Assembly (NCBI GenBank): GCA_964505555.1
Contig: CAZDIO010000062.1
Coordinates: 1-10,969 of the forward strand
Length of the DNA stretch: 10,969 nt
Source of the DNA: CAZDIO01 sp964505555
GTDB taxonomy: Bacteria; Bdellovibrionota_C; UBA2361; SZUA-149; CAZDIO01
Direction: 5' to 3'
In this document: positions 1 to 6,689 of the stretch, in pieces
Position numbering within the stretch: the stretch's first letter is position 1
Layout: the number at the start of each line of letters is the position of its first letter
Program-made: the position numbers and the translations under genes
Notes under the pieces: generated by a model
Database searches by the model: none
Told to the model about the DNA's origin: nothing
The model's input: the letters and a program-made list of their open reading frames with translations, nothing else

Positions 1-18
1 AACCCTTATTTGTAATAT

Positions 19-49
19 GAGATTGCTTCGCTTCGCTCGCAACGACAGG
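19..49 (-). repeat. dispersed TTGCGAGC-type short repeat, copy 1
   Basis: This short element lies just downstream of the stop codon of the epimerase gene. Read on the minus strand it begins CCTGTCGTTGCGAGC and continues with two GCGAAGC-like units to GCAATCTC. Its ends TTGC and GCAA can pair, so it can form a small stem-loop. The first 15 bases recur exactly on the plus strand at 10951-10965. Similar ATTGCGAG...GCAATCTC elements are, from memory, common as dispersed intergenic repeats in many bacterial genomes. No transposase is visible nearby. Confidence 0.6.
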
Positions 50-68
50 AGGGGGAATGAATCTTGAA

Positions 69-1106
69 TTAACTTTGAGTTCTAGAAAGATACCAAGAGA
101 CGGTCTCTTTTAAACCTTCTTTTATGGCGTGGGTTGGATTGTATCCGAGGAGATCTTTTGCGAGGGTAATATCAGCAAGCGAGTGTCGAACATCACCGGC
201 GCGAAATGGCGCCTTCTCAAGATAAGAAGATGAGGTGCGTTTCAAACCGTGATTAATTTCTTTTTCAAGTAAGGTATAGAGCTCTTCTAAACTTGTCTGT
301 TCCCCGCAAGCTACATTGTAGGCGCGGTTGGTAGCTTCCTTACTTTCAGCACACGCAGCTAAAATGTTTGCCTGAACAGCGTTTGCCACGTAGCAAAAAT
401 CTCTCGATGTTTTCCCATCACCGTAAACGGTGCATTGCTTATTATCAATCAACAACTGAATCCACTTCGGAATCACGGCGGCATACGGTCCTTCAGGATC
501 TTGTCTTGGACCAAAGACATTAAAATAACGAAGCCCAACAAACTCCATCGCATACACATTACTAAACGAGCCGGCATACAGCTCGTCTGCTCGCTTTGAA
601 GCCGCGTATGGAGAGAGTGGAGCTCCAACTCGGGATTCAACCTTCGGCAGCGTTGCCTCATCCCCATAAATCGAGCTCGATGAGGCATATACAAATCGTA
701 AAATCCCTGCTTCCTTTGCAGCAAAGGAAACGGTGAGAAATCCATCGACATTGGCTTTGTTTGTCTGCAAAGGTTGGGCAATTGATCGTGGAACAGAACC
801 AAGGGCTGCTTGATGAAGAACAACACTGGCTCCGGCACACGCTTTTTTACAGAGCTCTGGATCGTTAATATCCCCTTCTAAAAAAACAAATTTTTTCCAC
901 AAGTCGGGACCAACTTGACGTTCTACATCTTCTAAATTCTTTTTACTTCCCGTAACAAAGTTATCTATTCCAATAACATGCTGACCCATAGTCAGAAGCG
1001 TTTCAAGAAGATGGGAGCCGATAAATCCAGCAACCCCAGTAACTACCCATCTCTTTGGAGCCGCACGCAGTGTCCTTTCGACCTCTTGATATTTTGTTGC
1101 GACCAT
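69..1106 (-). CDS. tviC: UDP-N-acetylglucosamine 4-epimerase / NAD-dependent epimerase (WbpP/TviC type)
   Basis: This is a cytoplasmic extended short-chain dehydrogenase that interconverts UDP-GlcNAc(A) and UDP-GalNAc(A) through a 4-keto intermediate. The NAD-binding motif TGVAGFIG is at residues 23-30, the catalytic Ser lies in the ASSSSIYG stretch at 141-148, and the YxxxK pair is Y167/K171. The GDGKTSRDFCYV and AGDVRHS segments match WbpP/TviC proteins, and 345 residues is typical. I place the start at ATG 1106: GGAG (1116-1119) lies 9 bases upstream, inside the end of the dehydrogenase gene, and the ATG comes two bases after that gene's TAA. A TTG at 1121 is a possible but weaker start and would add five residues. 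The tight spacing implies translation coupled to the dehydrogenase. Which substrate form is used (neutral or uronic acid) cannot be decided from sequence. Confidence 0.9.
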   Translation of the reverse strand: MVATKYQEVERTLRAAPKRWVVTGVAGFIGSHLLETLLTMGQHVIGIDNFVTGSKKNLEDVERQVGPDLWKKFVFLEGDINDPELCKKACAGASVVLHQAALGSVPRSIAQPLQTNKANVDGFLTVSFAAKEAGILRFVYASSSSIYGDEATLPKVESRVGAPLSPYAASKRADELYAGSFSNVYAMEFVGLRYFNVFGPRQDPEGPYAAVIPKWIQLLIDNKQCTVYGDGKTSRDFCYVANAVQANILAACAESKEATNRAYNVACGEQTSLEELYTLLEKEINHGLKRTSSSYLEKAPFRAGDVRHSLADITLAKDLLGYNPTHAIKEGLKETVSWYLSRTQS

Positions 1107-1108
1107 CC

Positions 1109-2407
1109 TTATAAGCTCCAATAAACGAAATCTTTGCGGAGACGACCTTTTGCAATCGCGGATTTAACATCAACAAAGACCCCTCCACTTCGAAGACTTT
1201 CTGTTAGTTTCTCAACAGACATTGAAAGATACTCCTTGTGTGCCACCGCAAATATTAATCCATCAAGATTCCTTAATTCCTCCCACTTTGAGAGTGAAAT
1301 CCCATACTCATGCACACTCTCTTCGTTATTTGCTATGGGATCATGGACACTGGGAATAATCCCAAAATCTTTTAATTCAGAAACGATACTCGGCACCCGA
1401 GTATTTCTAATATCGGACACGTTTTCCTTAAATGTCATTCCTAAAATCCCCACCCGTGCTCCACGAATCGAAACTCCAGCATTGACCATCAACTTGACGA
1501 TTCGTTGGGCGATGAAACTTCCCATTCCATCGTTAATCCGTCGTCCGGCAAGGATCACTTGGGGATGGTACCCTAGCTGCTCAGCTTTTGTGGTTAAATA
1601 ATACGGGTCTACTCCGATACAATGTCCCCCAACAAGACCAGGGCGAAACTGAAGAAAATTCCATTTTGTCCCGGCTGCTTCAAGAACATCCGTTGTTGAA
1701 ATTCCGATTCGATCAAAGATAATCGCAAGCTCGTTCATTAAGGCAATGTTTAAATCACGTTGAGTGTTTTCAATAACCTTTGCAGCTTCTGCAACTTTGA
1801 TCGACGGGGCACGATGAAGCCCTGCGGTGATAATGCGCTCATAGACAGCACAAACTCTTTTTAGTGTCTCTTCATCTTCGGCAGAGACTACTTTGATTAC
1901 TTTTTCTAAACTGTGTTCGCGATCCCCGGGGTTAATTCGCTCTGGAGAATAGCCTAGTTTAAATTCACTGCCTTGTTTGAGTCCAGAAACCTGAGATAAA
2001 ATGGGACCGCAAACCTCCTCTGTCACTCCTGGGTAAACAGTGGATTCATAAACAACAACACCTCCAGGCGACAGCGCGTTGCCAACAATGTTTGAAGCGC
2101 TCTCTAAGGGATGAAAATCGGGACGGTGGTTGTCATCAACTGGGGTAGGAACAGCAACGATAAAAAACGTTTGCCCTTTGAGATCGGCAGCGTTACTTGT
2201 AATTTTTAGGGGCGCTCCTTTTAACTCTTCTTTAGAAACATCGTTATTGACGTCAATTCCCTGAGAGAGTGTGGAGGTTCTTTTTGGATCAACATCAAAG
2301 CCGATCGTACCTGGAAATTTCTTTGCTAACGCAAGCGCTACTGGTAGGCCCACATAGCCCAGACCAATAACAGCGATTTTTTCCTTTTGTGCTTCAGCTT
2401 CACTCAT
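1109..2407 (-). CDS. tviB: UDP-N-acetylhexosamine 6-dehydrogenase (TviB/WbpO family)
   Basis: This cytoplasmic enzyme oxidises C6 of UDP-GlcNAc or UDP-GalNAc to the uronic acid with two NAD+. The N-terminal Rossmann motif GLGYVG is at residues 15-20. The segments VPTPVDD (86-92) and YSPERINPGD (153-162), and the central EAAKVIENTQRDLNIA helix (207-222) with K210 and N214, are standard for the UDP-glucose/GDP-mannose dehydrogenase family. The catalytic Cys is C263 in GGHCIGVDPYYL, a form typical of the N-acetyl sugar branch rather than plain UDP-glucose dehydrogenases. The length of 432 residues is normal. The gene is the first of a two-gene unit with the epimerase. A consensus promoter ends only 8 bases before the ATG and no Shine-Dalgarno sequence precedes it. 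TviB and WbpO differ in order of action and in substrate, so the exact substrate is uncertain. Confidence 0.92.
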   Translation of the reverse strand: MSEAEAQKEKIAVIGLGYVGLPVALALAKKFPGTIGFDVDPKRTSTLSQGIDVNNDVSKEELKGAPLKITSNAADLKGQTFFIVAVPTPVDDNHRPDFHPLESASNIVGNALSPGGVVVYESTVYPGVTEEVCGPILSQVSGLKQGSEFKLGYSPERINPGDREHSLEKVIKVVSAEDEETLKRVCAVYERIITAGLHRAPSIKVAEAAKVIENTQRDLNIALMNELAIIFDRIGISTTDVLEAAGTKWNFLQFRPGLVGGHCIGVDPYYLTTKAEQLGYHPQVILAGRRINDGMGSFIAQRIVKLMVNAGVSIRGARVGILGMTFKENVSDIRNTRVPSIVSELKDFGIIPSVHDPIANNEESVHEYGISLSKWEELRNLDGLIFAVAHKEYLSMSVEKLTESLRSGGVFVDVKSAIAKGRLRKDFVYWSL

Positions 2408-2415
2408 AGGTGAAA

Positions 2416-2444
2416 ATATTAGCGGTAGGACCCTTCGATGTCAA
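2416..2444 (-). promoter_or_regulatory. sigma70-type promoter for the tviB-tviC unit
   Basis: Read on the minus strand, TTGACA (2439-2444) is followed by a 17-base spacer and TAATAT (2416-2421). That is a perfect -35 box and a 5/6 -10 box at the ideal spacing. Transcription should begin about seven bases beyond the -10 box, near 2408-2410, which is directly at the ATG of the dehydrogenase. The transcript would therefore have almost no 5' leader. Confidence 0.7.
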
Positions 2445-2530
2445 AGAAACAGAACAAAAGAAGGCTTGCTAGAAGAGATCTTATTTTAACTCAGATAATA
2501 AAGCTCATAGGCAGCTCTCCTTTCCCTTTG

Positions 2531-2560
2531 TGGCCGACGCGCTTATTTGCGCGCCGGCCA
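2531..2560. repeat. GC-rich inverted repeat (12-position stem, 6-base loop)
   Basis: The arms 2531-2542 and 2549-2560 pair at every position except 2537/2554, which becomes a G-U wobble in minus-strand RNA; the loop is TTATTT on the plus strand. The element lies 33 bases downstream of the GNAT stop codon and upstream of the tviB promoter. It could stop or protect the 3' end of the GNAT message. No U-tract follows on either strand, so it is not a standard intrinsic terminator. Confidence 0.6.
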
Positions 2561-2592
2561 TCGATTTAACGAATTCGATTCAATCTCGGCAT

Positions 2593-3102
2593 CTAGACCG
2601 CAATGGGTGCGAATTCAACAAACCCTGTTTTTGGATCGATGTCACAATGGAGCTTACCCGACCCTCCCCTTTCTTCTTCGGCTTGGAGATCCTCGAGAAC
2701 TGCTATCGTCGCCGGATGGATTCCGGAGTCGATCTGCACTCCACAGATACCGTGCTCAGCACGGGCGAACTGGATGAACTGCTGTAACCCACTCTTTGTG
2801 AGTTTCTGCCCGCAGTGTCCCTCCTCAACATAGAGACGAAATACATGCAGCAGAGAATCCTCACGGCGATGATAGGCGATAACCCCGATCGGCAGTTCAC
2901 CAAAGAACAGGATCCATGCCCCTCGCTCACTCTCCTCCAACATCGACAACCAACGACTGTCGGGGGCAGCAAGAAGCGTGGTTCTTACAAATTCCCCAAA
3001 GTCGCTCTTATCCTCCTTCGAGTCGCGAATCAATTTAACGAGAAACTGCGCCACCACTGAAATCGCCCTGATACTGGGATCCACATACTTCCATTCATAC
3101 AC
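2593..3102 (-). CDS. GNAT-family N-acetyltransferase
   Basis: This 169-residue protein looks like a single-domain acetyl-CoA-dependent acyltransferase. The core runs from GAWILFFGELPIGVIAYHR (61-79, strands 2-3) through VFRLYVEE (87-94, strand 4) into the helix GQKLTKSGLQQFIQFAR (98-114). It ends with a late segment resembling GNAT motif B (ATIAVLEDL, 131-139). The acetyl-CoA pyrophosphate loop, usually Q/RxxGxG/A, is degenerate here (GHCGQK, 95-100), which lowers certainty about activity. The start is GTG with AAGGA (3112-3116) nine bases upstream. The substrate is unknown; sugar-nucleotide N-acetylation is conceivable from the neighbours but nothing in the sequence shows it. Base composition is distinct: lines counted inside the gene are 55-58% GC, against 28% and 42% in two lines of flanking genes. 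Together with the stem-loops on both sides, this suggests separate ancestry. Confidence 0.75.
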   Translation of the reverse strand: MYEWKYVDPSIRAISVVAQFLVKLIRDSKEDKSDFGEFVRTTLLAAPDSRWLSMLEESERGAWILFFGELPIGVIAYHRREDSLLHVFRLYVEEGHCGQKLTKSGLQQFIQFARAEHGICGVQIDSGIHPATIAVLEDLQAEEERGGSGKLHCDIDPKTGFVEFAPIAV

Positions 3103-3164
3103 AAGCCACCGTCCTTCCCTGAATTAGCCCTCTCTCTTCGCGCTACATACGCACCTATTCCGAT

Positions 3165-3213
3165 ACACCCTTCGGCAACAACAGCCTGCTGCTCATATGT
3201 TGCCGAAAGGTGT
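3165..3213. repeat. inverted repeat with 16-position stem and 17-base loop
   Basis: The arms 3165-3180 and 3198-3213 are complementary at 15 of 16 positions. The single exception (3170/3208) becomes a G-U wobble in minus-strand RNA, so the structure is favoured in a transcript reading towards the GNAT gene, whose start lies 62 bases downstream. It could be a leader hairpin of the GNAT message or the edge of an inserted segment. No U-tract follows, so I do not call it a terminator. Confidence 0.65.
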
Positions 3214-3267
3214 TGGAAATATCGTGAGTATAAACTCTTGGAAAGACGAAAAACCTTTATCGAGCTA

Positions 3268-3307
3268 CCTATGGCTTGGCAGGAGCGAGATCCTCTCAGG
3301 CCATAGG
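3268..3307. repeat. 40-base near-continuous hairpin
   Basis: CCTATGGC (3268-3275) pairs with GCCATAGG (3300-3307). The helix then continues inward through 3276-3284 with 3291-3299, closing on the 6-base loop GCGAGA. Of 17 positions, 14 are Watson-Crick, two are G-U in plus-strand RNA (3276/3299 and 3279/3296) and one (3280/3295) is a mismatch. The wobble pattern favours plus-strand RNA, opposite to the surrounding genes. No poly-U tract adjoins it. Confidence 0.6.
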
Positions 3308-3417
3308 GTTTAAAAAATTACTCGTTTTGCGAAATGAAAGATCAACAGCATTACTTTAAATACTGCGTGGTTTGCTGTTATCAAGTTTTTGAGAGTTTAT
3401 CAAATAGAGTCTGGGTC

Positions 3418-4317
3418 TCAGGAGAAAGAGGCCCATTGAGCAACTTCTTTGAGCGTGTGAGGCGATCGTTTGGTTGTAAGCTTTGAAAGAATCCTCTCAA
3501 TTCCTAATATCTTTTGCTGAAGATCCAATTTCATCCCCGGATGTTGGGCAAGACGGGGATCAAGTTTGTCACCAACAAGATCTAGAAAGTCTACAGCGTG
3601 GAATGCATAGCTTATCACCGAACGACTTAGTGAGGTAAGCTCACCAAGCAGATGAAAGAGTGTCGGCGGAAGAAGATAAGAAAATGTGTGGTAGTACGGA
3701 ATCCTAAAAATCGCCGAGGTCGCAAGAGGGATCTCGACAAGCTTTCCTGCTTTGGTATCAATCTGATGTGGATTTGGATTTTGAGTAAGAAGCTTCCAAA
3801 AAGAGATCGGTGCAAATTGTGGCCCCTTACTTAATCGGTACCGAAGAAGATAAAGAAGTGGAGATGGGTAGATTGAGGCATCGTATTGATAATTAGCCTC
3901 TCTCAGGAGATCATAGAGCTTCCTATCCATATCCCAACTTGGAGCACGAAACCCCACGACAGCGCTCCCCGTAAGTTTCTCAAGCACCTCTTTTGATTGG
4001 ACTAACTCTTTCTTATAAACCTCTCTATCTGAAATATTAAAAGGAATCGTATGTGTCAGAGAGTGCGAGGCGACTTCGTGTCCATCACGAATAATCTGTG
4101 CGACGATATCAGGATATTTTGCTGCATTCTCTGCAATTAAAAAGAATGTCGCTTTTATATTTTTACTTTTAAAAAGAGCGCTTTTAAAAAGAGACAGTGC
4201 TCGGGGAATGGCTAATTGAAATTCCTCCCCACGGTCAATTCCATCTTCAATACCGTAGCCACGAAGGTGCGTTTTTACTGAATCAACATCAATACTAAAA
4301 CAAACACTCCTCTTCAT
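3418..4317 (-). CDS. polysaccharide deacetylase (NodB homology domain)
   Basis: This is a carbohydrate esterase family 4 type enzyme expected to remove N- or O-acetyl groups from a glycan using a divalent metal. Motif 1 is SIDVD (D10 and D12), the metal-binding HxxxH is H85/H89 in HSLTH, and motif 3 is RAPSW (124-128). The late segment SYAFHAVDF (236-244) carries the His (H240) typical of exopolysaccharide-cluster deacetylases. There is no signal peptide, so it probably acts in the cytoplasm or at the inner face of the membrane on a lipid-linked or precursor sugar. The length is 299 residues from ATG 4317, which overlaps the upstream TGA by one base (TGATG, coupled translation). A GTG at 4320 is an alternative start adding one residue. 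No Shine-Dalgarno sequence is visible, which fits coupling to the oxidoreductase gene. Confidence 0.88.
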   Translation of the reverse strand: MKRSVCFSIDVDSVKTHLRGYGIEDGIDRGEEFQLAIPRALSLFKSALFKSKNIKATFFLIAENAAKYPDIVAQIIRDGHEVASHSLTHTIPFNISDREVYKKELVQSKEVLEKLTGSAVVGFRAPSWDMDRKLYDLLREANYQYDASIYPSPLLYLLRYRLSKGPQFAPISFWKLLTQNPNPHQIDTKAGKLVEIPLATSAIFRIPYYHTFSYLLPPTLFHLLGELTSLSRSVISYAFHAVDFLDLVGDKLDPRLAQHPGMKLDLQQKILGIERILSKLTTKRSPHTLKEVAQWASFS

Positions 4318-5630
4318 CACGTATCGCCATGAACGTTTGAATGTTTCATCATCTCATCAACGACCATCTTTGAAAGTCCCGTTGAACCGTTCCAAGAAGT
4401 TACGTCTGGATACACCTGAGCGGTAGTTGCTAGATAGATCTTTTTTGGAACAAACTCCAAGGGAGGTTTTTTTCGAAGATATCCTCGCGTATACACTGTT
4501 TCAACAAAGGGTGCCCGAAACAGAAACGCGTCTTTTATATCTTCAGCTTGAAGTTCTGGAAATAAGCTCCTGAGACTTATCACATATTCAGAGATGATCG
4601 TCTTTTCATCACGGCTAAATAAAGGATCTAGTCGACTAAGATAATTCATAAGATACACGAGATTAAGTCCCGCCGAATCTTTTTTGTCGATTACATTTGA
4701 AGTTTCAACTATCCCTTGAAAAGGGATCTCCGCTTCTGGGGTCGCAATCCAATAGTGAGGAGAAAGTGATTTTGTAAGTAAAAGTACCACGTTGATGACT
4801 CCTTGAGCATCAATCGTCTGGTCAAGGGTGGAGGTGCTGATCTCTTTTCCAAGAAGTTTCGGAAATACTCCAAATGGACCGGTGTAGAGAACCTGATTAA
4901 AACTTGTCATGCTATGAGCCGTACTTACGACGGGCCTTCCTTCTTCATTGAGGTCGAGTTTTTCGATCGCTTGATTGAGTAATAACTCCACTCTTTGATC
5001 TTTGAGATAAGAAACGATGGCATCTGTTATTCCTCGATATCCATTACGAATATATCCTTTCATCTCAGTAGGGCCTGCCTTTTCACGTTGAAATCGGCGC
5101 CAAAACCAAAGAGCAGGAACTTCATCGTAGCGATCGCCGAATTTGCACTCAAGAAGTGGTTTAAAAAAAAGGTCGAACGCTCGCTTGCCACTGAATTTTT
5201 GAAGCCACTCTTTAGTCGTGATCTCGTCTAATCCCGCTCCCTTGCAGGAACGAGCATAGAGGGCAGCAACTCCGAGTCTCAAACGATCAATAAAAGGAAG
5301 AGCGGTAAAGGAGAGGAGATCTTTTGGTGAGTTTAAAGGATAGAGGCGATTTCGAGAGAACATCGCAAATGAACTTTCTTTCCAATACACCTTCTCTTTG
5401 AGACCTAAGAGAGAAAGAAGTGAGAGAAGATGATCATCACTGGGAAGTATACAGTGATAGAAACGTTCAAACGAAGAGTTTTTATACTCAAAGAACGTGC
5501 CTAAGCCACCAAATTGGTTTGAAGATTCATAGAGGGTGACCTTTCTTCCTGCTCTTGTTAAAAAAACACTCGCTGCAAGTCCAGAGATCCCGCCACCAAT
5601 CACCGCGACATCTTTCCGTTCTATAGCCAC
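4317..5630 (-). CDS. FAD-dependent oxidoreductase (protoporphyrinogen oxidase/amine oxidase-like), glycan-cluster type
   Basis: The protein has 437 residues and an N-terminal dinucleotide-binding fold, VAVIGGGISGLAA (8-20). The acidic E35 in LYES would bind the adenosine ribose of FAD, and the following GGLG segment (41-44) is characteristic of this flavoprotein superfamily. The stretch FERFYHCI (54-61) recurs in HemY-like oxidoreductases found in polysaccharide clusters, and the C-terminal STGLSKMVVDEMM (about 420-432) resembles the family's terminal FAD-contact helix. UDP-galactopyranose mutase is a distant relative, so a redox or isomerisation step on a sugar is possible; the reaction is not known. 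The start is GTG 5630 with no clear Shine-Dalgarno sequence. It follows the glycosyltransferase by 70 bases and is coupled to the deacetylase. No signal peptide is present. Confidence 0.82.
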   Translation of the reverse strand: MAIERKDVAVIGGGISGLAASVFLTRAGRKVTLYESSNQFGGLGTFFEYKNSSFERFYHCILPSDDHLLSLLSLLGLKEKVYWKESSFAMFSRNRLYPLNSPKDLLSFTALPFIDRLRLGVAALYARSCKGAGLDEITTKEWLQKFSGKRAFDLFFKPLLECKFGDRYDEVPALWFWRRFQREKAGPTEMKGYIRNGYRGITDAIVSYLKDQRVELLLNQAIEKLDLNEEGRPVVSTAHSMTSFNQVLYTGPFGVFPKLLGKEISTSTLDQTIDAQGVINVVLLLTKSLSPHYWIATPEAEIPFQGIVETSNVIDKKDSAGLNLVYLMNYLSRLDPLFSRDEKTIISEYVISLRSLFPELQAEDIKDAFLFRAPFVETVYTRGYLRKKPPLEFVPKKIYLATTAQVYPDVTSWNGSTGLSKMVVDEMMKHSNVHGDT

Positions 5631-5700
5631 ACTGAAACTTTCTTCTTGATAAGGATGTTAATGAGAAGCAACACAAACAACTCGCTTGTGCCCTGACCAA

Positions 5701-6522
5701 TTAGGAGTTTGCTACTTTCCTCAACTTTGGCAACTCACTCCATTCAGGAACACTTTGGCGTTGCTGTGGATGGAGAAAATACCGATACAGCACCCCACCG
5801 TATTGAAGGATCGTTCGAAAAACTCGCATCTTACTTGCCCCAAGCTTAAAATCATAGCGAAGAATCATCGGAACTTCCTCCACTTTCGCACCAACAGTGC
5901 GTAACTTCAAGAGAAGCTCCAACATGCAGGTAAATCCCCGCTCCGTAATGACGTTCTCTCCATATACTTCAACCAGTCGACGTAAGGTCTGAATTCGGTA
6001 TGCTCGATATCCACTGGAGTAGTCAGTAACATTATCATACCTCACACACCATTGAAGTATCTTACTGAGTACTAAACTCATAGTTCGCCGGTAAATACTC
6101 ACTCCCAGCTGTTGACCTCCAGTACAGAAGCGAGAGGCGATAACAACATCAGCTCCTTGCTGCTGATGGAGATCCTGTTGAGGAGAGCCGTTGAGACAAG
6201 AAAGCATCTGAAGAATAAGTTTCGGATCGTGCGTGTTGTCGGCATCCATAATGACCGCAACTCCCTCTTCCTTCACCACTTCTTTAATCGCTGTCGCGAT
6301 GGCACCGCCAAGACCTTTATTGGTTTCGTGTTGGCAGATTCGAATTGGAATTGCAGTTGATGCTTCTTTGGCAACAGCAACCGTTTCATCAGTAGAGCCG
6401 TCATCAACTAATAAGATCTGGTATTCTAATTTCGCTGCAGAGAGCGCCTCAGCGATGCGAAACAGTAAGATTCGGAGGTCTCGAGCCTCGTTATATGCGG
6501 GGAGAACAACAGTGACTTGCAT
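5701..6522 (-). CDS. family 2 glycosyltransferase (dolichyl/polyprenyl-phosphate sugar synthase type)
   Basis: This GT-A fold enzyme has 273 residues. It starts VTVVLPAYNEARDL (3-16), has the nucleotide-sugar site LLVDDGSTD (37-45), the metal-binding DAD triad (93-95) and the ASRF motif (129-132). The layout, with NKGLGGAI at 68-75 and VTDYSSGYRAYR at 165-176, resembles DPM1-like enzymes that move a sugar from a nucleotide onto a polyprenyl phosphate. Unlike longer relatives it has no C-terminal transmembrane helices, so it is probably peripheral to the inner membrane. A short Gln-rich insert (PQQDLHQQQ, 114-122) is unusual. It heads a three-gene unit with the oxidoreductase and deacetylase. 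The start is ATG 6522 with only a weak purine-rich region upstream. Donor and acceptor are unknown. Confidence 0.9.
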   Translation of the reverse strand: MQVTVVLPAYNEARDLRILLFRIAEALSAAKLEYQILLVDDGSTDETVAVAKEASTAIPIRICQHETNKGLGGAIATAIKEVVKEEGVAVIMDADNTHDPKLILQMLSCLNGSPQQDLHQQQGADVVIASRFCTGGQQLGVSIYRRTMSLVLSKILQWCVRYDNVTDYSSGYRAYRIQTLRRLVEVYGENVITERGFTCMLELLLKLRTVGAKVEEVPMILRYDFKLGASKMRVFRTILQYGGVLYRYFLHPQQRQSVPEWSELPKLRKVANS

Positions 6523-6594
6523 CGGTACTTCTATTTCCTTTTTACTATCCTCTACGACCCGATCCGTTCCCCCAAAGAATCGTTGTAAACGGTG

Positions 6595-6622
6595 ATTATA
6601 TATTGGATATTTGTTTTGTCAA
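6595..6622 (-). promoter_or_regulatory. consensus sigma70-type promoter for the glycosyltransferase unit
   Basis: Read on the minus strand, TTGACA (6617-6622), a 16-base spacer and TATAAT (6595-6600) form a promoter with both hexamers perfect. The start of transcription should be near 6588, giving a 5' leader of about 66 bases before the ATG at 6522. It lies in the gap after the fusion gene, so it separates the glycosyltransferase-oxidoreductase-deacetylase unit from the genes upstream. Such a match suggests strong, largely constitutive expression unless a repressor acts here. Confidence 0.8.
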
Positions 6623-6689
6623 TTATTGAGCTTTTTCTTAAGGAAGTGAGTGATTTTCAACCGTTAGGTGGGAAATAAAGGTAAAAGTT

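Larger units (their letters stand above)
3103..3417. other. gene-free gap with stacked stem-loops
   Basis: This 315-base stretch between the deacetylase stop and the GNAT start has no convincing ORF. It holds two strong inverted repeats (3165-3213 and 3268-3307). A weaker 7-bp stem pairs 3344-3350 with 3373-3379 across a 22-base loop. No clear promoter is seen: the minus strand between the hairpins lacks a good -35/-10 pair. It may contain processing sites, the GNAT leader or an unrecognised small RNA. Confidence 0.5.

Noticed and set aside
473..838. Overlapping frame inside the epimerase gene
   Set aside because: It is an alternate-frame shadow of a gene with a clear family match. It has no ribosome site and no recognisable domain.
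1107..1121. TTG at 1121 as the start of the epimerase
   Set aside because: The ATG at 1106 has GGAG at a 9-base distance and follows the dehydrogenase stop codon by two bases, whereas the TTG itself overlaps that GGAG and has no site of its own.
2520..2592. Integron attC site after the GNAT gene
   Set aside because: A heptamer fitting GTTRRRY (GTTAAAT on the minus strand) sits beside the hairpin, and acetyltransferases are common cassette genes. It is on the wrong side of the stem, however: attC needs RYYYAAC first and GTTRRRY last. I also see no matching site on the far side and no integrase.
2530..2833. Plus-strand small ORFs across the GNAT gene
   Set aside because: Several overlapping plus-strand frames are open here because the region is GC-rich. 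The minus-strand GNAT frame has a family match and a ribosome site, and the others have neither.
3344..3379. Intrinsic terminator after the deacetylase
   Set aside because: The 7-bp stem has a 22-base loop, and the nearest T-run lies on the plus strand, not downstream on the minus strand where it would be needed.
4318..4320. GTG at 4320 as the start of the deacetylase
   Set aside because: The directly following ATG gives the common TGATG coupling arrangement. The difference is one residue and does not change the call.
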